From Verrucomicrobiota bacterium (lineage in GTDB: Bacteria > Verrucomicrobiota > Verrucomicrobiia > Limisphaerales > UBA11320), in assembly GCA_016199985.1 (NCBI GenBank), contig JACQFQ010000050.1, positions 58,693 through 122,692 on the forward strand: a stretch of DNA of 64,000 nucleotides, written 5' to 3'. A program made the translations under genes and the position numbers. Below are positions 53,291-61,263 of this stretch, one piece after another. The notes under the pieces were generated by a model. The model made no database searches. It was not told the origin of the DNA and saw nothing but the letters and a program-made list of their open reading frames with translations. How positions within the stretch are numbered: the stretch's first letter is position 1; every line of letters begins with the position of its first letter.

Positions 53291-54394
53291 ATGAGCATTG
53301 AAGTCCGGAACATCACGAAGAAGTTCGGCAAGTTCACCGCGCTGAACGACGTAAGCCTCCAGGTCGAGCCTGGCGAACTCATCGCCTTGCTCGGTCCCTC
53401 CGGCTCCGGGAAGACCACGCTGCTCCGCATCATCGCCGGTCTGGAGTTTCCCGATTCTGGCCCGGCGCAGGTTCTCTTTCACGGCGAGGATGTCACGCCG
53501 CGCCCCGCCAGCGAGCGGAAGGCCGGCTTTGCCTTCCAGCACTACGCTCTCTTCCGGCACATGAACGTGTTCGAGAACATCGCGTTCGGCCTGCGCGTCC
53601 GCCCGCGCGATCAACGTCCCGCCGAAAGCGATATTCAGAAGCGCGTCGGCGACCTCCTGAAGTTGATTCAACTCGAACCACTCGGAAACCGCTTCCCTTC
53701 GCAGCTCTCCGGCGGCCAGCGACAGCGCGTCGCCCTCGCCCGCGCGCTCGCCGTCGAACCGAAAGTCCTGCTGCTCGACGAGCCGTTCGGCGCGCTCGAC
53801 GCCCAGGTGCGCAAGGAATTGCGCCGCTGGCTTCGCCGGTTGCATGACGAGATTCATGTCACCACGCTCTTCGTCACGCACGATCAGGAGGAGGCGCTTG
53901 AGGTCGCCGACCGCGTCGTCGTGATGAACGAGGGACGCATCGAACAGATCGGCACGCCGGAGCAGGTCTATGACGAGCCGGCCAATCCGTTCGTCCTCCA
54001 CTTCCTCGGCCACGTGAATCTGTTTCGCGGTCGCGTCGCCGAAGGCAGCGTGAAAGTGGGCGACACCGAAATCCGACTGCGTGATCCCAATGAGGTTCCT
54101 TACCTCACGGACACGGCGACGGTCTATTTTCGTCCGCATGATGTGACGGTGAACGCTTCGCCCGACGGCCCCGCCACCATCGCTGCCATCGTGAAGCATG
54201 TGAACGCCGCCGGACCGGTCGTGCGGTTGAGCCTGACACGTCGCGACGACGGCAGCCATTTCGACGTGGAGTTGCCACGCGAACAGTGGCGCAGCCTGCA
54301 ACGCCAGCCAGGCCAGGAAGTATTCGTCCATCTACAAAAAGTGCGCGTCTTCGCGGAAAGCCAAACCATCCAGACGGACGGCTTTACGATTTAA
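53291..54394 (+). CDS. cysA: Sulfate ABC transporter ATP-binding protein CysA
   Basis: 367 residues. Walker A GPSGSGKTT (about 36), Q loop FAFQHYALFRHM, signature LSGGQRQRVALARAL, Walker B VLLLDEPFGALD, H loop FVTHDQEEA, then a C-terminal TOBE-like domain (VYFRPHDVTVN) as in CysA. It powers sulfate/thiosulfate import. All functional motifs are intact. Confidence 0.96.
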   Translation: MSIEVRNITKKFGKFTALNDVSLQVEPGELIALLGPSGSGKTTLLRIIAGLEFPDSGPAQVLFHGEDVTPRPASERKAGFAFQHYALFRHMNVFENIAFGLRVRPRDQRPAESDIQKRVGDLLKLIQLEPLGNRFPSQLSGGQRQRVALARALAVEPKVLLLDEPFGALDAQVRKELRRWLRRLHDEIHVTTLFVTHDQEEALEVADRVVVMNEGRIEQIGTPEQVYDEPANPFVLHFLGHVNLFRGRVAEGSVKVGDTEIRLRDPNEVPYLTDTATVYFRPHDVTVNASPDGPATIAAIVKHVNAAGPVVRLSLTRRDDGSHFDVELPREQWRSLQRQPGQEVFVHLQKVRVFAESQTIQTDGFTI

Positions 54395-54420
54395 CCCGCA
54401 CCCATACCCAAGGACTGACC

Positions 54421-54591
54421 ATGCCCCGCATCTACAAGGCCATCACTGAGACCAGCGGCAACACGGGTATTGCGCTCGCGTTCGTCGCAGCGCCGCGCAC
54501 CCTTCAGCACCTGAGCCAGGTGGAGCAGGGGAAGGGGTTGAGCCGTATCTACCGCGGCAAACCACCGCTGCCGCCCGCGCGCTACCGGTGA
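54421..54591 (+). pseudogene. cysK: Cysteine synthase A remnant with internal deletion
   Basis: A 56-codon frame 26 bp after cysA. It begins MPRIYKAITET, the conserved start of CysK, and continues at once with TSGNTGIALAFVAA, which in intact CysK lies some 60 residues further on, after the PLP Lys. The two conserved motifs ITETIGNTP and EPTSGNTGIAL share similar DNA over about 14 bases, so a deletion between them explains the join. After AFVAA the frame shows no CysK likeness and stops. The PLP Lys and C-terminal half are missing, so the product cannot be a cysteine synthase. It may still be translated as a small peptide. Confidence 0.75.
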
Positions 54592-54703
54592 GCTTTCCTA
54601 GGAGACTCGCCAGGCGCGCTCCGCTCAATCTGGGGAACCGGGCCAGCCTGGAGACTGAGCAAACAGCGGCGGCGTGGCTTCGGGTACGCCGTCCTTCCCT
54701 ATT

Positions 54704-55162
54704 TCAAATATGAAAATCGAGCGCCGAGTCCGCGCTCCTGAACCGTTCCTTGTGCAATAACATGCCCTCAAGCGTCGTCTGCTCCAGAATACGGGCCGTC
54801 GCGTCGCGGACGTTCTTCATCACCATCCGGATCAGGCAGGTGCGCTCGTCGACGCAATCATCGCACGGCGCATAAGCCATCTGGCTGACGCACGGAGTGG
54901 GCGCCAACGGCCCATCCATCAAGCGGATGACCTGACCCAGGTTGATTTCCTTGGGGCTGCGCAACAACTCGTAGCCACCTGACCTTCCTGAGCGACTCCT
55001 CAGCAGACCCCCCGACTTCAGATCGACAAGAATCGCCTCTAAGAACTTCTTGGGTATGCGCTCGGCTTGCGCGATGTCCTTGATCATGATCGGCCCCTGC
55101 CCACGCCGCTCCGCCAGGCACAAGAGCGCGCGAATGCCATATTTGGCTTTCTTGGAAAGCAT
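54704..55162 (-). CDS. Rrf2 family transcriptional regulator (CymR/IscR-like)
   Basis: 152 residues from ATG 55162, the usual Rrf2 start (MLSKKAKYGIRALLCLAE); the frame stays open upstream. A winged helix domain (IKDIAQAERIPKKFLEAIL, LRSRSGRSGGYELLRSP) is followed by a cysteine-rich stretch, CVSQMAYAPCDDCVDERTC, which differs from the IscR cluster spacing but is common in Rrf2 proteins and may sense redox or bind Fe-S. It is convergent with the sulfur operon. CymR, an Rrf2 protein of Firmicutes, controls sulfur uptake with CysK as partner, so a similar job is plausible here; this is inference. Confidence 0.9.
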   Translation of the reverse strand: MLSKKAKYGIRALLCLAERRGQGPIMIKDIAQAERIPKKFLEAILVDLKSGGLLRSRSGRSGGYELLRSPKEINLGQVIRLMDGPLAPTPCVSQMAYAPCDDCVDERTCLIRMVMKNVRDATARILEQTTLEGMLLHKERFRSADSALDFHI

Positions 55163-55376
55163 CGGCCCGACGCTACGACACTTTTCAAAAAGCGCACGGC
55201 CAAAGTCGTTGGACGGAATACCGCTGTTTTTGAACTGAAGACGCTTTCTCTCATCATGAGGGAGGCGGTCCGAGTTGGGCACGCTGACGCAAACCCCCTC
55301 CTTAGTTTGAAAATCCGCAAGTCCAAGGCCGCGAAAAAGCCCGGACTAACGGACGCTTGGAGTCATGGAGACCAGT

Positions 55377-55395
55377 TGGGGTGAAAACCCCATAG
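55377..55395 (+). promoter_or_regulatory. Palindromic stress element, copy 1
   Basis: TGGGGTGAAAACCCCATAG, with GGGGT/ACCCC arms around four bases. It ends 33 nt before the GTG of the DUF2934 gene that leads the dps group. CCTA follows at 55415-55418. The same 19 bases occur at 57441-57459 (minus strand) and with two changes at 61264-61282. Confidence 0.7.
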
Positions 55396-55428
55396 TCGAC
55401 GCGCCGTTGCATTGCCTATTTTCCGTGC

Positions 55429-55686
55429 GTGAAACATAAAAGCATCTCCCAGGCTCAAAACCCAAAGCATTCAGGCGCATCACCGTCGGCCGCATCTGAG
55501 GAATTAAAGCAAACCACAACGGATTATGCGCCCGCACCGGACGCTGTGGCCAGAAAGGCCTACTTCGCTTATGTGAACGAAGGTTCGCTGCCCGGACGCG
55601 AGGTGCAGCACTGGTTGGCCGCGGAGGCGGAACTGCTCGCGGAACGCAATCTCACTCGGGTCCACGGCTTCCATAACAAGACATAA
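55429..55686 (+). CDS. DUF2934 protein
   Basis: 85 residues from GTG 55429. The C-terminal half, ARKAYFAYVNEGSLPGREVQHW followed by LAAEAELLAERN, is the DUF2934 helix pair, ending in LTRVHGFHNKT; the N-terminal half is low-complexity. Relatives occur next to stress genes in Acidobacteria and Verrucomicrobiota, with no known activity. It lies downstream of the palindromic stress element and 40 bp before dps, so co-transcription is likely. No ATG precedes the conserved part, so GTG is the only sensible start. Confidence 0.75.
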   Translation: MKHKSISQAQNPKHSGASPSAASEELKQTTTDYAPAPDAVARKAYFAYVNEGSLPGREVQHWLAAEAELLAERNLTRVHGFHNKT

Positions 55687-55726
55687 GACGTCCTTTTTCA
55701 GCAACCAACCCTTACAGAACTGAATC

Positions 55727-56248
55727 ATGAAAACTTCCGCAGCCACTCTTCCGGAACGGCCTAAGATGTACGAAACCGAAAACGACCTCTCGCTCCAGCG
55801 CCGGACGGAACTGAACACCCTGATGAATCAACGGCTGGCCGACGCCGTGGATTTGCAAATGCAGATGAAGCAGGCGCACTGGAACGTGAAAGGTCCAAGC
55901 TTCATCGGCCTGCACGAGCTTTTCGACAAGGTGGACGAGGCCGTGGAGTCTTATGTGGACATGATCGCTGAACGCATTGTGCAACTTGACGGCGTGGCCG
56001 AGGGCACCGTGCGCGTATCCGCCGCGCGATCAAGGCTCGTCGAATATCCACTCGCCATCGCGGAGGGCATGGCTCATGTTGAAGCAGTCGCACGCGCGCT
56101 TTCGACTTTTGGACAGGCCGCCCGCAGCACGATCAATGAGGCGGACGAATTGGATGATGCCGACACGGCGGATCTGTTCACGGAGATTTCGCGCGGCACT
56201 GATAAGTGGCTTTGGTTCGTCGAAGCCCATTCCCAGGCAACAAAATAG
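55727..56248 (+). CDS. dps: Dps family DNA-protection / ferritin-like protein
   Basis: 173 residues. The four-helix ferritin fold has the intersubunit ferroxidase residues in QAHWNVKGPSFIGLHELFDKVDEAVESYVDMIAERI (His in AHW, Asp and Glu in FDKVDEAVE). Dps stores iron and uses hydrogen peroxide as oxidant, shielding DNA. An N-terminal tail of about 20 residues with few Lys is present. It is the second gene after the palindromic element. Confidence 0.94.
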   Translation: MKTSAATLPERPKMYETENDLSLQRRTELNTLMNQRLADAVDLQMQMKQAHWNVKGPSFIGLHELFDKVDEAVESYVDMIAERIVQLDGVAEGTVRVSAARSRLVEYPLAIAEGMAHVEAVARALSTFGQAARSTINEADELDDADTADLFTEISRGTDKWLWFVEAHSQATK

Positions 56249-56253
56249 AACCC

Positions 56254-56469
56254 ATGAAAAAGAGACCCATCACCAAATTTGCGGAAACTGTGCAAACACC
56301 GGTTTTTCCGAAAACGGCGCATCAGTTTCGGCCGGTTCCCAAGGCAACCGTGAGCGCCAAGCCGCCAAAGCGCGATAAAGCCTCCTCCAAATCCCGCGAT
56401 GTGCGTGAGGATCGCGGGACGCGAGTAATGAAAACATCGCAGAACGACCGGACTTTTCACCGCCGGTAA
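56254..56469 (+). CDS. Small basic protein, unknown
   Basis: 71 residues starting 6 bp after the dps stop (ATG 56254). It is rich in Lys, Arg, Pro and Ser, with no predicted fold or family that I recognise (KPPKRDKASSKSRDVRED in the middle). Its closeness to dps suggests the same transcript; a nucleic-acid-binding role would be a guess. It could also be a decayed reading frame. Confidence 0.4.
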   Translation: MKKRPITKFAETVQTPVFPKTAHQFRPVPKATVSAKPPKRDKASSKSRDVREDRGTRVMKTSQNDRTFHRR

Positions 56470-56824
56470 TCTATATCTTAGCGCCGGCCTTGGCACGGTC
56501 ACTCCCGAGATCGTGCGGGGCGCGGGGCGCGGGGCGGCGGAGCTGTCCATTATTGACGGCGACTTGTCGAGTGCCGCGACCAAGTCCCATTTTACAGAGG
56601 CCAATCGGGAATGAACCGGCGAACCGGATATGGGTCCGAATGCTGCGATTCTTGAATCAGCGCCCGAGTCTGAACGCCGGGATCCGGCGTCCGGCTCGAC
56701 CGGACACAAAGTGCGGGTTGCTCCGAGCGAAGATGGAGACGACGAAGGCCGAAGCTGAGCTTGAGCAACGTTTCCTAGCCATCAAAGCCGCTGCCTTGGC
56801 GGTGATTTCCAGATCGACGGCCAG
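56470..56824. other. Gap with no recognised gene
   Basis: 355 bp between the small basic protein and the convergent stress-protein gene. Several short frames cross it but none resembles a known family. Given the many deletions nearby it may hold remnants. Confidence 0.4.
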
Positions 56825-57376
56825 TCACGCCGTAATCACCGACGCTTCATTGCCGATGCGTTTAGGTTGATGCTTCGCCAACGCTTCGGGATTCGTGTTC
56901 TTGAGGATTCCCCGCGCGTGAACCGATTCCTCTTCGGACCCATGCGCGATCAAGACATACTTGCCGCTCTTAACCGCCGTCTCATATTGCAGAATACTGT
57001 CTTTGGGGATGCCAATGCTGAAAAGCCCGGCGCCCAGCGCGCTCAGTCCCCCTGCAACCATTGCGCCTTCCAGCGCCCCAACAATCCAGCCGACAATCGG
57101 TCCCGCCATGAGCAACGGGCCGAGACCGGGAATTACAAAGAACGCGGACCCAAACAAGAGCCCCCAAAAACCGCCCCAGTAGGCGCCGAGTTGGCCCCAG
57201 TATTTCATGCGGTCGCCGGTATTGTAGTAGCCGACTACGTTTTCCTCTGTGTGATAGTCGCGTCCGACAATGGAAAGTTTCTTCATGTCAAAGCCCGCTT
57301 GCTGCAGTTCCTTGACCGCGGTTTCGGCATCGGTGTGCGATTTGAAAATCGCCACGACTGAATTGTTCTTGATCAT
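56825..57376 (-). CDS. YflT/GSP17M-like general stress membrane protein
   Basis: 183 residues. N-terminal ferredoxin-like GSP domain (VVAIFKSHTDAETAVKELQQAGFDMKKLSIVG) then a Gly-rich hydrophobic region (about 66-118, WGGFWGLLFGSAFFVIPGLG and GWIVGALEGAMVAGG) likely forming a membrane hairpin, and a soluble end (DSILQYETAVKSGKYVLIAHG). Such proteins are induced by heat or osmotic stress in other bacteria. It is preceded 64 nt upstream by the palindromic element in the same orientation as at dps and dnaK. Confidence 0.82.
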   Translation of the reverse strand: MIKNNSVVAIFKSHTDAETAVKELQQAGFDMKKLSIVGRDYHTEENVVGYYNTGDRMKYWGQLGAYWGGFWGLLFGSAFFVIPGLGPLLMAGPIVGWIVGALEGAMVAGGLSALGAGLFSIGIPKDSILQYETAVKSGKYVLIAHGSEEESVHARGILKNTNPEALAKHQPKRIGNEASVITA

Positions 57377-57440
57377 AATGTTGACGCTTTGGTTTTGGTT
57401 TCTATCGCGGATGACATGTTAGGTCGCTGCCGCGCCCCGG

Positions 57441-57459
57441 CTATGGGGTTTTCACCCCA
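57441..57459 (-). promoter_or_regulatory. Palindromic stress element, copy 2
   Basis: On the minus strand it reads TGGGGTGAAAACCCCATAG, identical to copy 1. It ends 64 nt before the yflT-like start at 57376; CCTA follows 17 nt beyond the element on the same strand. On the plus side the Old Yellow Enzyme fragment begins 43 nt away. Confidence 0.7.
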
Positions 57460-57502
57460 TTGTTCGCCGCGGCGAAAATCGACAGTGTCTTAGCGGCGAA
57501 AT

Positions 57503-57985
57503 ATGCATACTCCCGATCTTTGTGCTCCGGTTCGTCTGGGCGCGCTGGAGGCGCCGAATCGTATCGTGATGGCGCCGCTCACGCGCAGGCGGGCGGGACT
57601 GGGTCGCGTGCCGACGCCGTTGATGGCGGAGTATTACGCCCAGCGGGCGGCGGCGGGACTGATCGTCAGCGAAGCCACGGCGATTTCGCAACAAGGCACG
57701 GGTTGTCCCAACTCGCCCGGCATCTACACGGACGACCAAATCACCGGCTGGCAACGCGTCACCGAGGCGGTGCATCTGGCAGGCGGAAGAATTTTCCTTC
57801 AACTCTGGCACATGGGCCGGATTTCGCATCCGAGTTTTCAACCGTCGCTCAAGCAACCGATCGGATTGGCAGCATTCGATATGGGAGATGATAGAGCGCA
57901 AACGGCAATCACGGGACAGCGGTCCAAGCCAAGGCAAACCAGGATATCCTTATGTCGAAAACTACGAGCCGAGAAATCCGGCTGA
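57503..57985 (+). pseudogene. Old Yellow Enzyme (NemA-type ene-reductase), truncated after about 114 residues
   Basis: The first 114 residues are a good OYE N-terminus: LCAPVRLGALEAPNRIVMAPLTR, MAEYYAQRAAAGLIVSEATAIS, GRIFLQLWHMGRISHPSF (substrate and FMN contact region). Intact enzymes have about 360 residues; here the likeness ends at SHPSFQP (near 57844) and an unrelated tail of some 45 residues runs into the next gene, overlapping its start by 34 bp. Most of the barrel, including the active-site His/Asn pair, is gone. Confidence 0.75.
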
Positions 57986-58956
57986 CATCGCGCCCTAAGG
58001 GAATTCCCACCGCCGCCAATTTTGCGTTGGCGCAAACGGAACTGCCGCCACTTCAAGATCAACAGGTCTTGGTGCGCAACCTTTACATGTCCGTTGATCC
58101 CTACATGCGCGGTCGCATGAACGAAGGGAAATCATACGTGCCACCGTTCGAGTTGGGCAAGGTGATGGAAGGCGGCGCGGTTGGCGAAGTCGTAGAATCG
58201 CGCGCCAAGGAATTCAAAGCGGGCGACGCCGTCACTTCCAACTTTGGCTGGCGTGAATCCTTCATCGCGTCGCCGAAAGAACTGCATTGGGTAAGCCGCG
58301 AGGTTCAGCCGCTGTCGGTTTATCTCGGCGCGCTCGGCATGACGGGTATGACGGCTTGGGCGGGATTAAACCTGGTGGAAGTCAAAGCCGGCGACGTGAT
58401 CTTCATTTCTGGAGCAGCCGGCGCAGTGGGCAATGTGGCGGGACAACTGGCAAAACTGCGCGGTTGCAAAGTCATTGGCTCGGCTGGCTCGATGGAGAAG
58501 GTCCTGTTTCTCCGGGACGAATGTGGCTTCGATATCGCCTTCGATTACAAAGTCGGCCCGGTGCTCGAACAGCTAAACGTCGAAGCGCCGGACGGCATTG
58601 ATGTCTATTTTGACAATGTCGGCGGCGAAACACTTGAAGCCGCGCTCTCGGCGTTGCGGGTTCATGGCCGGATCATCGCCTGCGGCGGCATCTCAGGTTA
58701 CAACGCGGAAAAGCCAAAGCCCGGCCCAAACAATCTCTTCAACATGATTGTCAAACGGCTGACGATGAAGGGACTGATCGTTCGCGATTCGCTGGAACGT
58801 CAGGGTGAATTTGAAAAGGAAGTCGGCGGATATTATCGCGCAGGCAAGTTGAAGAACAAAGAAACGGTCGTTATCGGAATTGAGCAGGCAGTGGCCGCAT
58901 TCATCGGACTTTTTGACGGGAAAAACATCGGCAAGATGGCGGTAAAGCTGACGTGA
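57952..58956 (+). CDS. NADP-dependent oxidoreductase, CurA/leukotriene B4 dehydrogenase-like (MDR family)
   Basis: 334 residues, complete. N-terminal QVLVRNLYMSVDPYMRGRMNE is typical of the zinc-free MDR branch, followed by the NADP-binding AAGAVGNVAGQLAKLRGCKVIGSAGS, the YFDNVGGETL segment and the C-terminal LKNKETVVIGIEQAVAAFIGLF. It reduces alkenal/one double bonds or curcumin-like compounds. It appears to form an oxidoreductase group with the truncated OYE upstream and the flavin reductase 13 bp downstream. Confidence 0.92.
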   Translation: MSKTTSREIRLTSRPKGIPTAANFALAQTELPPLQDQQVLVRNLYMSVDPYMRGRMNEGKSYVPPFELGKVMEGGAVGEVVESRAKEFKAGDAVTSNFGWRESFIASPKELHWVSREVQPLSVYLGALGMTGMTAWAGLNLVEVKAGDVIFISGAAGAVGNVAGQLAKLRGCKVIGSAGSMEKVLFLRDECGFDIAFDYKVGPVLEQLNVEAPDGIDVYFDNVGGETLEAALSALRVHGRIIACGGISGYNAEKPKPGPNNLFNMIVKRLTMKGLIVRDSLERQGEFEKEVGGYYRAGKLKNKETVVIGIEQAVAAFIGLFDGKNIGKMAVKLT

Positions 58957-58969
58957 GCCAGGGAGGTCC

Positions 58970-59554
58970 ATGATGAAGAAAACCTCGTTTCCACTCTCGG
59001 AGGTCTATCGGTTGCTTGAATCCGGACCTGTCGTGCTGGTCACAACCGCACGCGCTGGGCGGGCAAACATCATGCCGATGTCGTGGCATCTGATGATGGA
59101 ATTCGAGCCGCCACTCGTAGGCTGCGTGATCAGCGACCGGAACTACTCGTTCGAGACTTTGAAGACCACCAAGGAATGCGTGCTTAACATTCCGACTGTG
59201 GAGTTGGCAAAAACGGTGGTTGATTGCGGAAACACTTCGGGCCGTCGCACCGACAAGTTCAAGACCTTCGAACTCACTCCGGTGGCCGCAAAGTCTGTCA
59301 AAGCCTCGCTTATCGCCGAGTGTTATGCGAGTTTGGAATGCAAGGTCCGGGATGGAAAACTGGTCGCCAAATACAACTTCTTCATTCTGGAAGTAGTTCA
59401 AGCGTGGATTGACCCGACACTGAAGCGACCGCCAACGATTCATCACCAAGGCGAAGGCGAGTTCATGGTCGCGGGCCGCATACTGCATCTGCCTTCCAAG
59501 ATGACTTCTCTCGCCCGTAACAAAAATCCCGCGCGTCGGCCGCCCCGCCCATGA
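58970..59554 (+). CDS. Flavin reductase family protein (FMN-binding split barrel)
   Basis: 194 residues (ATG 58970, or 58973 with better spacing to GGGAGG at 58961-58966). Flavin_Reduct features: VVLVTTARAGRANIMPMSWHLMM, FEPPLVGCVISDRNYSF, ECVLNIPTVELAKTVV, CGNTSGRRTDKF. The family binds FMN and reduces it or acts as a small NAD(P)H oxidoreductase. The C-terminus overlaps the next frame by 4 bp. Confidence 0.88.
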   Translation: MMKKTSFPLSEVYRLLESGPVVLVTTARAGRANIMPMSWHLMMEFEPPLVGCVISDRNYSFETLKTTKECVLNIPTVELAKTVVDCGNTSGRRTDKFKTFELTPVAAKSVKASLIAECYASLECKVRDGKLVAKYNFFILEVVQAWIDPTLKRPPTIHHQGEGEFMVAGRILHLPSKMTSLARNKNPARRPPRP

Positions 59555-60291
59555 GCGACGTTGTACTCGGAATGGAAAACCTGACGCGTCGTTTCGGAAC
59601 GTTCACGGCGGTGGATGCTGTGACGCTTTCAGTCAATGCCGGCGAGGTGTTCGCGCGCAGCGGTGCGATGCCCACGGGGAACATTCCTTATCTCGACTTC
59701 ATTGCGCCCGGCATTCTCGCGCAGAGCGTCCTCTTTGTGGCGATCTTTTATGGTATCAACGTCATCTGGGAGCGCGACCTCGGCATCGTGCGGCGATTCC
59801 TCGCCAGTCCAACGCCGCGCGCCGCCCTCGTGCTTGGCAAAGGACTTTCCGCCGGTGTCCGCACGCTCTCGCAAGCGGCCATTGTTTACACCATCTCGCT
59901 ATTCCTCGGGGTTAAGCTGAGTTGGAGTCCGGCTGGGCTGCTCAACGTCCTGGTCATCGTGATCATTGCGACGACGATGTTCGCGACGTTCTCGCTCATC
60001 ATCGCGTGCCTCGTTAAAACATGCGAGCGCTTCATGGGTGTTGGTCAATCGCTCACCATGCCGTTGTTCTTTGCGAGCAGCGCGATTTATCCCACTGACA
60101 TCATGCCGGGCTGGCTGAAAACCATTTCACGTCTCAACCCGCTGACCTACGTCGTGGACGCCCTGCGCGCCACCATGCTGACCGGCAGCACGAGCACGTT
60201 TGGGCTGCGTTATGACTACGCTGTCATGCTGCTGACGACCGCCGCTCTCGTTCTCGTTTGCGCCCGCCTGTATCCCCGGCTGGCAATCTAA
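59551..60291 (+). pseudogene. In-frame chimera: ABC ATPase start fused to an ABC-2 permease lacking its start
   Basis: 246 codons. Residues 1-34 are the beginning of an ABC ATPase (MENLTRRFGTFTAVDAVTLSVNAGEVF), ending just before the Walker A motif. From about residue 35 on it is an ABC-2 type permease (GNIPYLDFIAPGILAQSVLF, IWERDLGIVRRFLASPTPRAALVLGKGLSAGVR, SSAIYPTDIMPGWLKTISRLNPLTYVVDALR) with five or six helices, lacking its first helix region. The join falls at about 59641-59655, where G-E/Q-V-F occurs in both families. ATPase activity is impossible; the permease half lacks a partner. It might still be translated. Confidence 0.75.
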
Positions 60292-60292
60292 A

Positions 60293-60547
60293 ATGGAAAT
60301 CCAAAACTCCACTTTTGTTTCACCAATCCCGCCGAAGCGGGTTGGCATTGCCGCCGACCACGGCGGTTTCGAGTTGAAGCACTATCTCGCCGAGCGGTTG
60401 AGGGGCGCTGGTCATGAAACAATTGATTTCGGAAACGGACGCTCGCAGTGGGACGATGATTATCCTGATTATGTTGTGCCCCTGGCCCGCGCCGTTGCCG
60501 ATGGAGATGTGGAGCGAGGGGTTGCGATTTGCGGAAGCGGAGTGGGA
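60293..60547 (+). pseudogene. rpiB: Ribose-5-phosphate isomerase B fragment (5' part)
   Basis: About 85 codons starting 2 bp after the chimera stop. RVGIAADHGGFELKHYLAERL, YPDYVVPLARAVADGDVERGVAICGSGVG is the N-terminal half of RpiB/LacA, with the start of the catalytic CGSG loop. Right after this loop (60533-60547) the sequence changes into an ABC ATPase in another frame, so the isomerase is cut at about half its length. The residual frame runs to 60613. Confidence 0.8.
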
Positions 60548-61203
60548 GTGGCAAGTCCGTATTGCTCAGGCAACTCATCGGACTGGAGGAGCCGGACGAG
60601 GGGAAAATTCTGATCGAAGGCCATCCGATTCAACCGCCGGACGTCAGCACCCGCTACCGGGTTGCCATGGTTTTCGAGTCCGGTGCGTTGCCAACCTCGA
60701 TGATCGTTGGAGAAAATGTCGGTCTGTATCTGGCTGAGGACCACCTGAAATCACCCGCCGAAATCGCGGAGATCGTTTCCCAGGACCTTGATCAGGTCGG
60801 CCTGAAAGGCGCCGAAAGCAAAATGCCCGACGAACTCTCTGGCGGTATGCGGAAGCGCGTGGCCATCGCCCGGGCTTTGGTCATCGAACCGCAGTTGATT
60901 CTTTACGATGAACCCACCAGTGAACTTGATCCGGTTTCTGCGGTGAACATTGCTGCCGAAATCGTGAAGCTTAACGAACGCATTCGTGTAACCACCCTGG
61001 TGGTCTCCCATGATCGCGACTTGGCGTTCAGCATCGCCCATCGTATCGCGATGCTCCATGAAGGCCGTATCGTCGCAATCGGCGCCCCGGAGGAGATCAA
61101 ACGCAACACCGATCCGCGCGCGCAACAGTTTGCGAAGGCCAGCATTGTCAAAAGTCTGGCTCCCTCCTATCCTTTGGAATCGATGGTTTCCATTCCCGTT
61201 TAA
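60541..61203 (+). pseudogene. MlaF-like ABC transporter ATPase lacking its N-terminus
   Basis: 221 codons from inside the Walker A motif: SGSGKSVLLRQLIGLEEPDEG, VFESGALPTSM, signature LSGGMRKRVAIARAL, Walker B LILYDEPTSELD, H loop VVSHDRDLA. The likeness is to MlaF/Ttg2A-type ATPases of lipid-asymmetry transporters. The first 35 or so residues, and any start, are absent; the frame begins inside the rpiB fragment in a different frame. Joined to rpiB at the Gly-Ser-Gly codons common to both. Probably not expressed. Confidence 0.75.
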
Positions 61204-61263
61204 GCGCCGCGTTGAGACGCGCTCGGGTGCGGAAACCTCTTGATTGCGCCAAAAGGCAAAGGG

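Noticed and set aside
54660..54700. Hairpin CGGCGT/ACGCCG as a terminator after the Rrf2 gene
   Set aside because: Six-bp stem with a large loop and no T tract on either strand.
55250..55260. CTCATCATGAG palindrome upstream of the Rrf2 gene as its operator
   Set aside because: Only 11 bp, single copy, and not repeated near the sulfur operon, so no support for regulator binding.
56490..56870. 126-codon plus-strand frame beside dps
   Set aside because: Low-complexity, no family likeness, and its end overlaps the yflT-like gene antisense.
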